Positions 9,599 through 19,070 of a stretch of DNA of 64,000 nucleotides are shown in pieces. Below the pieces are notes generated by a model, which was given only the letters and a program-made list of their open reading frames with translations, made no database searches and had not been told where the DNA came from. Position 1 is the stretch's first letter. Each line of letters opens with the position of its first letter. The position numbers and the translations under genes were made by a program. The stretch spans positions 115,285 through 179,284 of the forward strand of contig JAUWAC010000004.1 in assembly GCA_030602245.1 (NCBI GenBank), given 5' to 3'. This DNA is from Marinobacterium sp. Its GTDB lineage: Bacteria > Pseudomonadota > Gammaproteobacteria > Pseudomonadales > Balneatricaceae.

Positions 9599-10690
9599 TC
9601 AGCGCAGTTGCGGTGTCGTTGTCACCACATCGGCATTCTGGGCGCGATGACGCAACAGATGATCGAGCAGCACGATCGCCATCATCGCCTCGGCGATCGG
9701 CGTGGCACGAATGCCGACACAGGGGTCGTGGCGTCCCTTGGTCACCACATCGATCGCTTCGCCGTCGCGGTTGATACTGCGACCGGGCAGACGCAGGCTG
9801 GAGGTCGGCTTCAGCGCAATGCTGGCGACGATATCCTGCCCGCTGGAGATGCCGCCGAGAATCCCGCCGGCGTGGTTGGACAGGAAGCCGTCCGGAGTCA
9901 TCTCGTCACGATGCTCGGTGCCTTTCTGCTCCACCACATCGAAGCCGTCGCCGATCTCGACCCCCTTGACGGCATTGATGCTCATCAGCGCATGGGCCAG
10001 ATCCGCATCGAGGCGATCAAATACCGGCTCACCCAGTCCGACCGGCACACCCGATGCCACCACCGAGATACGCGCACCAATGGAGTTGCCCTCCTTGCGC
10101 AGTGCATCCATGTACGCCTCCATCTCCGGCACGGCCTGCGCATCGGGACAGAAGAACGGGTTCAGGTTGACCTGCTCCCAGTCAAAGCGGTTCTGATCGA
10201 TCCGAATCGGCCCCAGCTGCGACAGGTAGCCGCGTACCTTGATGCCGAAGGTCGCCAGCACCTTCTTGGCCAGCGCGCCGGCCGCCACCCGCATCGCGGT
10301 TTCCCGCGCCGAGGAGCGCCCGCCACCGCGGTAATCGCGAATGCCGTACTTCTGGCTGTAGGTGTAGTCGGCATGCGCCGGACGGAAGGTGTCCTTGATA
10401 TCGCTGTAGTCCTTGGAGCGCTGGTCGGTGTTTTCGATCAGCATGCCGATCGAGGTACCCGTGGTCTTGCCCTCGAATACGCCGGACAGAATCCGCACCT
10501 GATCCGGCTCGCGGCGCTGCGTGGTGTGGCGGGAGGTACCGGGCTTGCGTCGATCCAGCTCCAGCTGCAGGTCGCCTTCGCTGATTTCGATGCCCGGAGG
10601 GCAACCATCGACAATGCAGCCAAGCGCCGGCCCGTGACTCTCGCCGAAAGTGGTCAGGGTGAAAAGCTTGCCAATGCTGTTTCCGGACAT
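9599..10690 (-). CDS. aroC: chorismate synthase
   Basis: AroC catalyses the last step of the shikimate pathway, 5-enolpyruvylshikimate-3-phosphate to chorismate, using reduced FMN. The 363-residue protein has the family signatures [20 protein letters not shown] near the N-terminus, [18 protein letters not shown] around residue 125, and a conserved GRHDPC segment near the C-terminus. Length matches the bacterial family. It lies 46 nt downstream of prmB on the same strand, an arrangement also found in Pseudomonas and Escherichia. Confidence 0.98.
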   Translation of the reverse strand: MSGNSIGKLFTLTTFGESHGPALGCIVDGCPPGIEISEGDLQLELDRRKPGTSRHTTQRREPDQVRILSGVFEGKTTGTSIGMLIENTDQRSKDYSDIKDTFRPAHADYTYSQKYGIRDYRGGGRSSARETAMRVAAGALAKKVLATFGIKVRGYLSQLGPIRIDQNRFDWEQVNLNPFFCPDAQAVPEMEAYMDALRKEGNSIGARISVVASGVPVGLGEPVFDRLDADLAHALMSINAVKGVEIGDGFDVVEQKGTEHRDEMTPDGFLSNHAGGILGGISSGQDIVASIALKPTSSLRLPGRSINRDGEAIDVVTKGRHDPCVGIRATPIAEAMMAIVLLDHLLRHRAQNADVVTTTPQLR

Positions 10691-10736
10691 AAAACGTCTT
10701 TCCTGTGTCTGTAGATCTGCGCCGTCGGGGCGCGTG

Positions 10737-11657
10737 TCAGATGCTGTCAGCGTGCTCGCGCAGCTCTGCGGCCGTAATCACGAATACACCGTTACCGCCG
10801 GCTTCGAGTTCAACCCAGACCAGCGGCAGCTGCGGATACTGCTCCATCAGGTGCACTTCGGAGTTGCCAACCTCGACCACCAGCAGGCCATCCTCGGTCA
10901 GGAAGCGGGCCGCCTGGCGCAGGATGCGTCGGGTAATATCGAGACCATCCTCGCCCGATCCCAGCGCCAGCGCCGGCTCGTGACGATACTCCTCCGGCAT
11001 GCTGGCCAGATCCGATGCATCCACATAGGGCGGGTTGCTGACGATCAGGTCATAGGGCCTGGACGGATCCAGCGCCGTAAACAGGTCGCTCTCGATGGCC
11101 TGCACACGGTCGCCAAGCTCGTAGCGATCGATATTGATACGTGCCACATCCAGCGCATCGGGCGAGATATCGACCAGATCGACCTCCGCCTCCACGAACG
11201 TCAGCGCCGTGGCAATCCCGATACAGCCACTGCCGGTGCACAGATCCAGCACGCGATGGACCGGCCCCGGGCGCAGCCAGGGCTCGAAATCCTGTTCGAT
11301 CAGTTGGGCGATCGGCGAGCGCGGGATCAGCACGCGCTCATCAACGGTGAACGCCAGCCCCATGAACCAGGCTTCGCCGGTGATATAGGGCAGCGGCTTG
11401 CGCTCGGCGACGCGCTGGCGCAGATATTCGAGTATACGTCGCTTCTCGCTGCGGGTCAGTCGCGCATCGAGCACCTCCGGGCGCGTATCCCAGGGCAGAT
11501 GGACCGCGTTCAGTACCAGCTGCACGGCTTCGTCCCAGGCGTTGTCGGTGCCATGGCCGAAATACAGCCGCTGCTCATGGAAGTTGCTCAGCGTAAACCG
11601 GACGAAATCCCGTATGCTTTCCAGCTCATCGAGTAGAGATGCTTGATCAAGATTCAT
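10737..11657 (-). CDS. prmB: ribosomal protein uL3 glutamine N5-methyltransferase
   Basis: PrmB methylates a glutamine of ribosomal protein uL3 during 50S assembly. The 306-residue protein has the SAM-binding motif [16 protein letters not shown] and the catalytic NPPY motif in [12 protein letters not shown], as in HemK/PrmC relatives. Its N-terminal helical domain, with [16 protein letters not shown], separates PrmB from PrmC. It is divergent from smrB, the same neighbour pair as in Escherichia coli, and precedes aroC. Confidence 0.95.
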   Translation of the reverse strand: MNLDQASLLDELESIRDFVRFTLSNFHEQRLYFGHGTDNAWDEAVQLVLNAVHLPWDTRPEVLDARLTRSEKRRILEYLRQRVAERKPLPYITGEAWFMGLAFTVDERVLIPRSPIAQLIEQDFEPWLRPGPVHRVLDLCTGSGCIGIATALTFVEAEVDLVDISPDALDVARINIDRYELGDRVQAIESDLFTALDPSRPYDLIVSNPPYVDASDLASMPEEYRHEPALALGSGEDGLDITRRILRQAARFLTEDGLLVVEVGNSEVHLMEQYPQLPLVWVELEAGGNGVFVITAAELREHADSI

Positions 11658-11720
11658 CGCAAGTCCGATAATGAAGGCCGTTAAGGCCGCACATGTTAAT
11701 TAAATCGCATTACGAACGCC

Positions 11721-12293
11721 ATGTCCGATGATCTCCAGTCGCAGCTGTCCGAGTTTCGCCAGGCGATGAGCGGTGTCGAGCCGTTGCGCGACGACCGTGC
11801 CCCGCTGCGTGGCACGGCACGCCTGCGCTCGCCACGGATGGAACAGGCCTACCGCCGCGCGGCCGCCGAAGCGGAGACGCAGCAGTTTGTGGATGGCCTG
11901 TCACTGAGTGCCGTGGAGATCGTGGAATCCGAACAGGAGCTGCTGTTCGCCAGTCCGGGCGTGCAGGTGCGGCAGATGAAAAAGCTGCGCCGCGGCCATA
12001 TTCCATGGCAGGCGGGCCTCGACCTGCACGGCTATCGCCTGGAGGATGCCCGCGATGAGCTGTCGCGCTTCATCCGCGATTGCGCGGCCAGCGGCTTGCG
12101 CTGCGTGCTTGTCGTGCACGGCAAATCGAGCGGCAGCGAGCCCGGCACACCGGCGCTGATCAAGTCACACGTCAACGACTGGCTGCGCCAGCTGCCACAG
12201 GTGGTCGCCTTTTGCTCCTGCGCCCCTCAGGATGGCGGTACCGGAGCGCTGTATGTCCTTTTGCGACAAAAACCGAGTAAACGACCCGGATAA
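11721..12293 (+). CDS. smrB: Smr-domain endonuclease SmrB
   Basis: SmrB in E. coli is recruited to collided ribosomes and cleaves the mRNA. This 190-residue protein has a charged N-terminal region of about 95 residues and a C-terminal Smr domain (about 97-185). The domain carries the motifs LDLHGYRLEDARDELSRFI and VVHGKSSGS, which supply the DxH and HGxG catalytic loops. The divergent arrangement with prmB matches E. coli smrB. A strong intrinsic terminator follows immediately. Confidence 0.9.
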   Translation: MSDDLQSQLSEFRQAMSGVEPLRDDRAPLRGTARLRSPRMEQAYRRAAAEAETQQFVDGLSLSAVEIVESEQELLFASPGVQVRQMKKLRRGHIPWQAGLDLHGYRLEDARDELSRFIRDCAASGLRCVLVVHGKSSGSEPGTPALIKSHVNDWLRQLPQVVAFCSCAPQDGGTGALYVLLRQKPSKRPG

Positions 12294-12303
12294 TCTTTAC
12301 CTT

Positions 12304-12337
12304 GGGGCTGCGATGACGTAATTTAGCCCCCTTTTTT
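12304..12337 (+). terminator. intrinsic terminator after smrB
   Basis: GGGGCT pairs with AGCCCC across a 15-nt AT-rich loop and is followed by C and then six T residues. It lies 10 nt after the smrB stop and before folE. Confidence 0.75.
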
Positions 12338-12365
12338 CGAACCACACCTCAGAACGCACGCGCTG

Positions 12366-12917
12366 ATGGAGCCCCAGATGGAAAAAGCCTACGCCACAAT
12401 CATCGAAATGCTCGGTGAAGACCTGCAACGGGAAGGTCTCAAAGACACGCCGAAACGGGCTGCCAAGGCGATGCAGTTCCTGACCCGCGGCTACCAGCAA
12501 TCACTGGAAGAAGTGGTTAACGGCGCGCTGTTCCCGTCCGATAACAGCGAGATGGTGCTGGTCAAGAACATCGAGCTGTACTCGCTGTGCGAGCACCACC
12601 TGCTGCCGTTTATCGGCAAGGCCCATGTCGCCTACATCCCGGCCGGCCGCGTGCTGGGGCTGTCCAAGATCGCCCGTATCGTCGACATGTACGCACGCCG
12701 CCTGCAGATTCAGGAAAACATGACCAAGGAGATCGCCGAGGCGATTCAGCAGGTTACCGGCGCAGCCGGCGTTGGTGTCGTTATCGAAGCGCAGCACATG
12801 TGCATGATGATGCGCGGTGTCGAGAAGCAGAACGCGGAAATGAAAACCTCGATGATGCTGGGCTCGTTCCGCTCCAACCCGGCAACCCGCAACGAGTTCT
12901 TGTCACTCGTCAGCTGA
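12366..12917 (+). CDS. folE: GTP cyclohydrolase I
   Basis: FolE converts GTP to 7,8-dihydroneopterin triphosphate, the first step of folate and queuosine precursor synthesis. The 183-residue protein carries the zinc-site region [19 protein letters not shown], the catalytic stretch [20 protein letters not shown], and the second zinc cysteine in [12 protein letters not shown]. An alternative ATG at 12378, preceded by GGAG at good spacing, would remove four residues; the two cannot be separated with confidence. The gene overlaps the convergent patatin gene by 15 nt. queE lies elsewhere in this window. Confidence 0.97.
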   Translation: MEPQMEKAYATIIEMLGEDLQREGLKDTPKRAAKAMQFLTRGYQQSLEEVVNGALFPSDNSEMVLVKNIELYSLCEHHLLPFIGKAHVAYIPAGRVLGLSKIARIVDMYARRLQIQENMTKEIAEAIQQVTGAAGVGVVIEAQHMCMMMRGVEKQNAEMKTSMMLGSFRSNPATRNEFLSLVS

Positions 12918-13754
12918 GCCCTTGTGCTGCTGGGCGCGGATCCGCTCGAACGCATCGAGCTGGCGCCGCGCCAGCTCCTGTCCTGCGGCGATCAGCTCGC
13001 GGGCACGATGATACTCATGAAAGCCGCCGATCTCTTTCGGCACCCGGATCACCAGATCGGGACCGTAGCCGGCGACCTTGTACTTCGTCAGTGCACTCTG
13101 CATCACTTCCATCGACGCCAGCAGCAGCCCCAGACGACCGATCGACTCCATCGGATGACCGGTAGCGCTGGCCCTGAACTCGTCGGAATCGAGAAACGGC
13201 GCCACCATCTCCCGCGGTGAATTGACATCGACCGCAATGATCAGATCAGCCGATGCCGCAACGGTGGGTACAATCGGCAGCGGATTCAGCACCCCGCCAT
13301 CAACCAGCAGGCGACGACCATCGATCACCGGCGTCACGATGCCGGGAATGGCAATCGAGGCTCGTATCGCCGTCAGCAGACTGCCACGCTGGAACCAGAC
13401 CTCCTTGTTGGCACGCAGATCGGTCGCGACAGCGGTATAGGGAATCGGCAGCGATTCAATATCCGGATCACCGATCAGATCGCGCAGCCGGGCAAAGATT
13501 TTTTCGCCGCGGAACGTACCATTACGGAAACTGAGATCCAGCAGGCGCACGACGTCGATCCAGCGCAGGGTTTCAACCCAGCGGCGGTAGCCTTCCAGCC
13601 CGCCGGCCACGTAGAGCCCACCGACCAGCGCACCCATCGAGCTGCCGGCCACGCAGACGATCTCGTGCCCGCGCGCCTCCAGCTCGGCGATGGCGCCAAT
13701 ATGCGCATAGCCGCGAGCACCGCCGGCACCAAGCACGAGCGACACCTGCGCCAT
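12903..13754 (-). CDS. patatin-like phospholipase, RssA-type
   Basis: This 283-residue protein has the patatin core: the oxyanion loop [13 protein letters not shown] near the N-terminus, the nucleophile Ser39 in GSSMG, and Asp152 in VDGGVLNP, together forming a Ser-Asp dyad. It has no signal peptide and resembles the RssA/YchK group of cytoplasmic or membrane-associated acyl hydrolases. The lipid substrate is not predictable. The gene is 2 nt after the DUF4892 gene on the same strand and its 3' end overlaps folE. Confidence 0.9.
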   Translation of the reverse strand: MAQVSLVLGAGGARGYAHIGAIAELEARGHEIVCVAGSSMGALVGGLYVAGGLEGYRRWVETLRWIDVVRLLDLSFRNGTFRGEKIFARLRDLIGDPDIESLPIPYTAVATDLRANKEVWFQRGSLLTAIRASIAIPGIVTPVIDGRRLLVDGGVLNPLPIVPTVAASADLIIAVDVNSPREMVAPFLDSDEFRASATGHPMESIGRLGLLLASMEVMQSALTKYKVAGYGPDLVIRVPKEIGGFHEYHRARELIAAGQELARRQLDAFERIRAQQHKGSADE

Positions 13755-13756
13755 CG

Positions 13757-14617
13757 CTACTGCTCCGCCCTCAGGATGACAATCAGTGCCTGCTCGCGGT
13801 TGCCAAGCACACTTGGCACCAGTGGCCCCACACCAAAGGCATCCAGCCGCTGCGCCGGAATCCCCTCAGCGATCACCTCATCGCGCAGCCGCTGCGCCAG
13901 TTCGCGCGACTGCCGCAGGCTCAACTCCACGTCGCGGCCCGCCTTGTGCATGACCAGACGCACTCGGTAATCGGGGTTTTCATTCAGCAGCGCCGCCAGC
14001 CGCTGAACCGCCTCATCGGGTGACTGCGGCCACTCCGGCAATTCGGCATAGCCCTGCTCAATCAGCGTACGCCCCCAGGTGCTGCCACTGGCGTCACCAC
14101 GCCCCTGTGCGACCACCCAGTCCACGTTGACGAAGACGCGCCCGTTACCCCGGCGGATCGCATAAACGATGACATGATCGCTGCCGGCACGGGCTGCCAG
14201 ATAGTGCTGACTCTCATCAACACCGTAGAGCCGCGCCGTCGCAAACAGATCGTTGGCCCAGAGATTACTGGCACCACACTGGCGACTGTTGCACTCAAAC
14301 AGGATATCGGCGCCATGCGCCTGCAGCTGCTCGCGAAAGTGGCGAAAGCCGTCTTCCGGACCATGCCCGACAGGCAACTGCCAGGTATTGCGTTCGAGCG
14401 TGCCCTCCAGGCGCAGCTCCCGGTCGGTTCTGATCTGGCCGTTGATGCGAATGATCCGCCCGAGCATGACCCGATAGTCCGGTGCAGCGAGACTCTGTTC
14501 CTGAATCAGTCGGCTGCGCGGAAACGGCTCAAGCCATTGCGGCAGAGCGGCTTGCAGCCAGGGTGCCAGCAACAGCAGACAACATGCAAAAACGACCTGC
14601 ACCCGCGTGCGATGCAT
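13757..14617 (-). CDS. DUF4892 protein, exported
   Basis: This 286-residue protein has a cleavable signal sequence: basic start MHRTRVQVV, hydrophobic core and AALPQWLEP after the probable cleavage site. The N-terminal domain (about 25-190) matches my recollection of DUF4892. The C-terminal part, with NPDYRVRLVMHKAGRDVELS and a run of helices, recalls the OmpA-type peptidoglycan-binding fold. It is therefore likely periplasmic or envelope-bound; no activity is known to me. Its start codon overlaps the stop of the upstream hydrolase gene by one base. Confidence 0.8.
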   Translation of the reverse strand: MHRTRVQVVFACCLLLLAPWLQAALPQWLEPFPRSRLIQEQSLAAPDYRVMLGRIIRINGQIRTDRELRLEGTLERNTWQLPVGHGPEDGFRHFREQLQAHGADILFECNSRQCGASNLWANDLFATARLYGVDESQHYLAARAGSDHVIVYAIRRGNGRVFVNVDWVVAQGRGDASGSTWGRTLIEQGYAELPEWPQSPDEAVQRLAALLNENPDYRVRLVMHKAGRDVELSLRQSRELAQRLRDEVIAEGIPAQRLDAFGVGPLVPSVLGNREQALIVILRAEQ

Positions 14618-15501
14618 CAGACTGTTACCTCCCTCGCCTGCGTCCGTCGTCTGACTTCAGCATAGAAATCATTCAGCGTTGCGGCGACCCGCTCGACCCG
14701 GTCGGGCTCAAGATGGGGGTGGTGGCCGCCTTCGAGATCGACGATTGTGACCCCGGCAATCCGCTCCAGGCGCTGGCGCGCGGCAGGTGTTGCGATGCCA
14801 CCCGAGGTCAGACAGACCAGCGTCGGCACGCTGACATCTGCCATGAACGCCTCAACCTGAGCCTCGGTCATACGCATGACTGAGGGTGCCAGCAGGCGCG
14901 GGTCATGGCGCCAGACAAAGCGCCCGTCGACGCACTCGCTGCCACGTTCAACCAGCAGCCGCGCCGCCTCCAGCGCTACCGGGAAGCGACCCTGCGCCCG
15001 CGCGCGGGCCATCCGTTCACGATCGGCATAACGCGGCTGTGCTTTCGATTCGGCGTGACGCCATGCGATCGCCGCTGCCAGCTGCTGCGGCGCAGCCGCC
15101 GCCGTTTGCGTGAGCGGCCCAAGCCCCTCCAGCATCACCAGACTGGCAACCCGCTGTGGCTGAGCCGCCGCGAACAGCGACACAACGGCAGCGCCCAGCG
15201 AATGACCCAACAGATGGACAGGCCGCAGACCAAGCGTGGTCAACGCCGCATCCAGATCCAGCACATAATCCCAGATCGCATACCAGCATCCGGGCGCGCG
15301 CCAGTCGGACCGACCGTGGCCGGCGAGATCGAGCGCCAATACCCGTTTGCCACGCAGCCTGGGCGCCAGCCAATGGAAGCTGGCGGCGTTATCGAGCCAG
15401 CCGTGCAGCGCGATGACAACCTCTTGCGCCGCCGTATCGCCATACTCAATGCCCGCCAGGCGACGGCCATCGATATCGATTATCAGTTCCTTTCTCTGCA
15501 T
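14617..15501 (-). CDS. alpha/beta-fold hydrolase
   Basis: This 294-residue cytoplasmic protein has the alpha/beta hydrolase fold. HGWLDNAASFHWLAPRL supplies the oxyanion region, GHSLG the nucleophile elbow and GGHHPHLEPD the catalytic His near the C-terminus. The substrate is unknown. I chose the ATG at 15501 (MQRKELIIDIDGRRLAG) over an in-frame start at 15624, which would run far into the divergent promoter region and adds an atypical sequence. It is the first of three closely packed minus-strand genes: hydrolase, DUF4892 and patatin. Confidence 0.88.
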   Translation of the reverse strand: MQRKELIIDIDGRRLAGIEYGDTAAQEVVIALHGWLDNAASFHWLAPRLRGKRVLALDLAGHGRSDWRAPGCWYAIWDYVLDLDAALTTLGLRPVHLLGHSLGAAVVSLFAAAQPQRVASLVMLEGLGPLTQTAAAAPQQLAAAIAWRHAESKAQPRYADRERMARARAQGRFPVALEAARLLVERGSECVDGRFVWRHDPRLLAPSVMRMTEAQVEAFMADVSVPTLVCLTSGGIATPAARQRLERIAGVTIVDLEGGHHPHLEPDRVERVAATLNDFYAEVRRRTQAREVTV

Positions 15502-15580
15502 CCTGCCCAGACCTGTTTCGCTTCCCCAAGCATAACCGATTCGATAGGATCTCACACTGACGCGAGCAAGGAGCACCCCG

Positions 15581-17389
15581 ATGCCGTTACTGGAGCGAAC
15601 AGCACACACCCGCGCCCAGCGCACCTTCTTTCTGAGCTTTTTTCTGCTGGTACTGATCGCCCCCTTCTACTACCAGCCGAACCTCGGCGGCGAGGGGTTG
15701 ATGCTGCCCTACAGCGCATCGATCTGGATCGCCGGACTGCTGACGATGGCGGCCGGGCTGCTGGCGATGCTGAGCCGCGCGACGCTGATTATTCCGCGCC
15801 ACAGCTGGCTGTTAATGCTGTTCCCCGCCGGGCTGGTGCTGGGCGGCTTCCTGACCGGCATCGAGCGCCCATCGGAATGGCTGGTTCGGCTCGGCGTGAT
15901 CGTCGGTGGCATCCTGTTCTGGTTCTCGTTGTTTCAGTTCCGCCTGACGCGACGCCAGCTGGATGCGGCGCTCTACCTGCTGCTGGCAAGCATCATGCTG
16001 CAGGGTCTGATCGGCCTGTCGCAGCTCCTGCCGGAGAGCCCCCTGAGTGGCTATATCCCCTATGTTTCAAAAGGCGCCCCGGCGGGCGTTTATCAGCAAC
16101 CGAACCTGCACGCCTCGATGATGGCGACAGGGGTCGCACTGGCCCTCTATATGGCGACGACCCCCGCTTTCCCGCGCCTGAGCTGGCCGTTTCGCAGCCT
16201 CGTACTCATCACGCTGCTGCTCTGCACCACCAATATATTCTCGACCGGCTCGCGCGTCGGTCTGCTTGGCTTTGCCGTTGTCGTCGTGCTGATCGTAGCC
16301 GGGCGAGCGCGACTGCTGCTGCGCCGAAAGCTGACCGCGACACTGCTTCTGCTGAGCCTGGTAACCGGTGCTTCAGGCGGCATTGCGATCAACAGCGGCG
16401 TGCTGACCGCTCTTGGTAAACTCGATCGCCTCACCGGTGAAGGTGTCAGCAGTGACGCCAGACCCCACATCTACAGAGTGGCATGGCAGCGCTTCCTGGA
16501 CGCGCCGCTGATCGGCCACGGTATCGGTAGTTTCCAACGCGAATTTCAGGACGAACGAATCGAGTATTACGCCACTGAGCCTAACTACGTACTCGATGAC
16601 AAACGCTTCAGCCACCCCCATAACGAGCTGTTGTTCTGGATGATCGAGGGCGGCACGCTGGCCATACTGGCGCTGGCAGCCGGCGCCGCCGCAGTACTCT
16701 GGCAGCTGATTCAGCTTGGCTGGCAGCGCGGCCTTGCACTGGCGGCCACACTGTTCCCGATCACCCTGCACACGCAGGTGGAGCTGCCGTTCTACATCTC
16801 CAACGTGCACTGGTTTGTGCTGATGATTCTGCTGTTCCTGTGCTTCCGTAACGGACGCCGTGAGCGGCCTGTTCCGTTCAGCGACTCCGCCCGCGTCATG
16901 ATCCGGGGCGCGACGCTGGTCATACCCGCACTGCTGATCACGTTCCTGACCCATTCACTGGTGGCCAACGCCGGCATCATCCAGTTCATGCGCAGCAAAG
17001 GCAGTGAGCCGGGCCACCTGCAACTGGCACTGAACAACATCTATTTCCGTGAAATGGGCGAGTTTTTCTGGATGCGGACGCTGTTGTATCGTGATATCCA
17101 GCTCCAGCAACGGGACAACACCGGGCTGTTCATCGAGTGGGCCAACCAGTATCTGGAGCAGATTCCGGACAAGCAGGTCTATCAGGATCTGGCCCGCGCC
17201 TACCTGTACCTGGGACAGCGGGACGCGGCGCTGCGCACGCTGGCACGCGTTCGCGCCATCTACCCTGATGACGAACAACTGGCGCGGGTTGAGCAGCAGG
17301 TCGAACGGGGCGAGCTCTCAGCGGGATCTACAGCTGCAGCCAGCGCCGCAGCGTCCCCAGCCCAGCCGCCGGCCAGTCCAGCTCAATAA
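15581..17389 (+). CDS. O-antigen ligase / PglL-type oligosaccharyltransferase-like membrane protein
   Basis: This 602-residue inner-membrane protein has about 12 hydrophobic segments in its first 450 residues, then a soluble C-terminal part with TPR-like repeats (QVYQDLARAYLYLGQRDAAL) and an Ala/Pro tail. The conserved loop YVSKGAPAGVYQQPNLHAS and the periplasmic FSHPHNELLFWMIEGG are typical of the Wzy_C/PglL family, whose members transfer lipid-linked glycans to pilin (PglL/TfpO) or lipid A core (WaaL). No pilin or glycan locus is nearby, so the acceptor is unknown. AAGGAG lies before the ATG. The 3' end overlaps the convergent sixA by 62 nt. Confidence 0.85.
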   Translation: MPLLERTAHTRAQRTFFLSFFLLVLIAPFYYQPNLGGEGLMLPYSASIWIAGLLTMAAGLLAMLSRATLIIPRHSWLLMLFPAGLVLGGFLTGIERPSEWLVRLGVIVGGILFWFSLFQFRLTRRQLDAALYLLLASIMLQGLIGLSQLLPESPLSGYIPYVSKGAPAGVYQQPNLHASMMATGVALALYMATTPAFPRLSWPFRSLVLITLLLCTTNIFSTGSRVGLLGFAVVVVLIVAGRARLLLRRKLTATLLLLSLVTGASGGIAINSGVLTALGKLDRLTGEGVSSDARPHIYRVAWQRFLDAPLIGHGIGSFQREFQDERIEYYATEPNYVLDDKRFSHPHNELLFWMIEGGTLAILALAAGAAAVLWQLIQLGWQRGLALAATLFPITLHTQVELPFYISNVHWFVLMILLFLCFRNGRRERPVPFSDSARVMIRGATLVIPALLITFLTHSLVANAGIIQFMRSKGSEPGHLQLALNNIYFREMGEFFWMRTLLYRDIQLQQRDNTGLFIEWANQYLEQIPDKQVYQDLARAYLYLGQRDAALRTLARVRAIYPDDEQLARVEQQVERGELSAGSTAAASAAASPAQPPASPAQ

Positions 17390-17798
17390 CCGCCAGCTCT
17401 CCCGGCGCCAGCGCAAACGGCGCCGCGTGAGCGCCCTCGCACAGCAGGGCTGCCAGATGCCCGAGCAGCGGTTGATGACCGACGGCGAGCACAACGGCAT
17501 CCTCCGACGCACTGAACAGAGTTTCAACGTAGTCAAGACAGGATCGAGTGTCAGAGCCGGGCAGCAACGCGTCCGTCAGCTCGACACCCTGCGCCGCACA
17601 GAACGGCAGCAGCAGCTCTGCGGTGCGGCGGGCGCGCAACCACGGGCTTGACACGACTCGCGAAACCGGCGCCAGCCGCTCAGCCAGATCGACTGAGGGC
17701 TGTTGCAGTGCCGTCACGGACGGCGGGAGCAGATCTCTGCCGGGGTCGTCATCAGCCCCCGCCACCGCCGCTGCGTGACGCATCAGCAGCAGGCGCAT
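17328..17798 (-). CDS. sixA: phosphohistidine phosphatase SixA
   Basis: SixA removes phosphate from phosphohistidine; in E. coli it acts on the nitrogen phosphotransferase system. The 156-residue protein begins MRLLLMRHAAAV, with the RH catalytic motif at Arg7-His8. It continues with SSPWLRARRTAELL and a second catalytic His in VLAVGHQPLLG. It is a minimal histidine-phosphatase domain of the usual SixA size. The gene lies 6 nt after gpsA, a pairing also seen in other gammaproteobacteria, and its last 62 nt are antisense to the PglL-like gene. Confidence 0.92.
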   Translation of the reverse strand: MRLLLMRHAAAVAGADDDPGRDLLPPSVTALQQPSVDLAERLAPVSRVVSSPWLRARRTAELLLPFCAAQGVELTDALLPGSDTRSCLDYVETLFSASEDAVVLAVGHQPLLGHLAALLCEGAHAAPFALAPGELAVIELDWPAAGLGTLRRWLQL

Positions 17799-17804
17799 CA
17801 GCGG

Positions 17805-18827
17805 TCAGTCCCGCGGCAGCACAAACTCAACATCGCTGTTCTGCTCGTTGAGCATCATCCGCCGCGCAACCTCCTCGACGGGGGCATTATTAAACACGAC
17901 CTCATAGAGGCCCGACACCAGCGGCATGTAAACGCCGATCTCTTCAGCCTTTTCGCGCACCAGCCGCAGGGTGTTGACCCCTTCAGCGACCTCACCCAGT
18001 GCCTCGACCGCTTCCGCAAGCGTCTTACCCTGCCCCAGCGCATAGCCGACACGGTAGTTACGGCTCAGCGGCGACATGCAGGTCACGATCAGATCACCGA
18101 CGCCGGCCAGGCCAAGAAACGTCAGCGGGTTGGCCCCCATACTGACCGCAAAGCGGCTCATCTCGGCAAGACTGCGCGTGAGCAACATGCTCTTGGTATT
18201 CTCACCCATGCCAAATGCGGCACTCAGGCCCGCGGCAATCGCGTAGATGTTTTTCAGGGTGCCGCCGAGTTCAACGCCGAACGTATCACTGCTGGCATAG
18301 ACACGAAAATAGGCGCTGTGAAGCAGTCCCTGTATGCATTCGCGCAGCGACTCATCTGTGCTGGCGATAACAGTGCCGGTCAGCTCGTGGCGTGCCACCT
18401 CTTTGGCGAGGTTAGGGCCACTGAGCACACCGACCCGTGCGTCGGGTATCAGCTCGCGGATGATTTCACTCATCAGACTGAAACTCCCCGCTTCTATCCC
18501 CTTGGTCGTGCTGACCAGCATCTGCCGGGGATTGAGGCAGGGACGCGCCTGCTCAATGACCTGACGTACCGCACTGCTGGGCACGGATACGAACACGATA
18601 TCGACCCCATCCAATGCCGCCTGCATGTCGTTGGTCGCATGGACGCGCGGAGACAGACGATAGCCCGGCACGTAGCGGGCGTTCTCGCCGGTTTCATTGA
18701 TCCGCTGCGCGGCCTCCGCGTTGCGCATCCAGAGCCGAACCTCCAGCCCCTTCTCCGCCACCATGTTGGCGATAACGGTGCCAAAGCTGCCGCCCCCAAG
18801 TACGGCAACAGGTTTAGAGTTGCTCAT
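17805..18827 (-). CDS. gpsA: glycerol-3-phosphate dehydrogenase [NAD(P)+]
   Basis: GpsA reduces dihydroxyacetone phosphate to sn-glycerol-3-phosphate for phospholipid synthesis. The 340-residue protein has the nucleotide-binding loop [20 protein letters not shown], the conserved STTKGIE and [11 protein letters not shown] segments, and the catalytic-lysine region [13 protein letters not shown] used the ATG at 18827, which has GGAGA five bases upstream, rather than an in-frame start six codons earlier. It sits between a small membrane-protein gene and sixA in a tight minus-strand run. Confidence 0.97.
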   Translation of the reverse strand: MSNSKPVAVLGGGSFGTVIANMVAEKGLEVRLWMRNAEAAQRINETGENARYVPGYRLSPRVHATNDMQAALDGVDIVFVSVPSSAVRQVIEQARPCLNPRQMLVSTTKGIEAGSFSLMSEIIRELIPDARVGVLSGPNLAKEVARHELTGTVIASTDESLRECIQGLLHSAYFRVYASSDTFGVELGGTLKNIYAIAAGLSAAFGMGENTKSMLLTRSLAEMSRFAVSMGANPLTFLGLAGVGDLIVTCMSPLSRNYRVGYALGQGKTLAEAVEALGEVAEGVNTLRLVREKAEEIGVYMPLVSGLYEVVFNNAPVEEVARRMMLNEQNSDVEFVLPRD

Positions 18828-18850
18828 GAGCGTCTCCAACAGCAAAGCGT

Positions 18851-19060
18851 TCAGCGCTGATCGATGCTATCGAGCAGCCGGTTGATGCCGAAAAACGCCA
18901 GCTTGACCAGCCCGAAGGCCGCCGCCGCAATGGCGACGAACAGCAACAACTGCCGCGGATCCTCGGTACGCTGATAGCCGGCCACGCCGACGGCGACGAA
19001 AAAGGCGCTGATAATGATCGCCAGCAGGTTACTGATCCGCGCCGTACGATGCCTGTCCAT
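18851..19060 (-). CDS. small two-pass membrane protein, unknown
   Basis: I do not recognise this 69-residue protein. It has a basic N-terminus ([10 protein letters not shown]) and two predicted membrane segments (about residues 13-30 and 39-57), separated by a short loop with [10 protein letters not shown], and ends in a charged helix. The ATG at 19060 has GGAGG just upstream; a GTG two codons earlier is less well placed. Tight spacing between rhlB and gpsA (10 and 23 nt) shows it belongs to that transcript. No function can be assigned. Confidence 0.7.
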   Translation of the reverse strand: MDRHRTARISNLLAIIISAFFVAVGVAGYQRTEDPRQLLLFVAIAAAAFGLVKLAFFGINRLLDSIDQR

Positions 19061-19070
19061 GCGCACCTCC

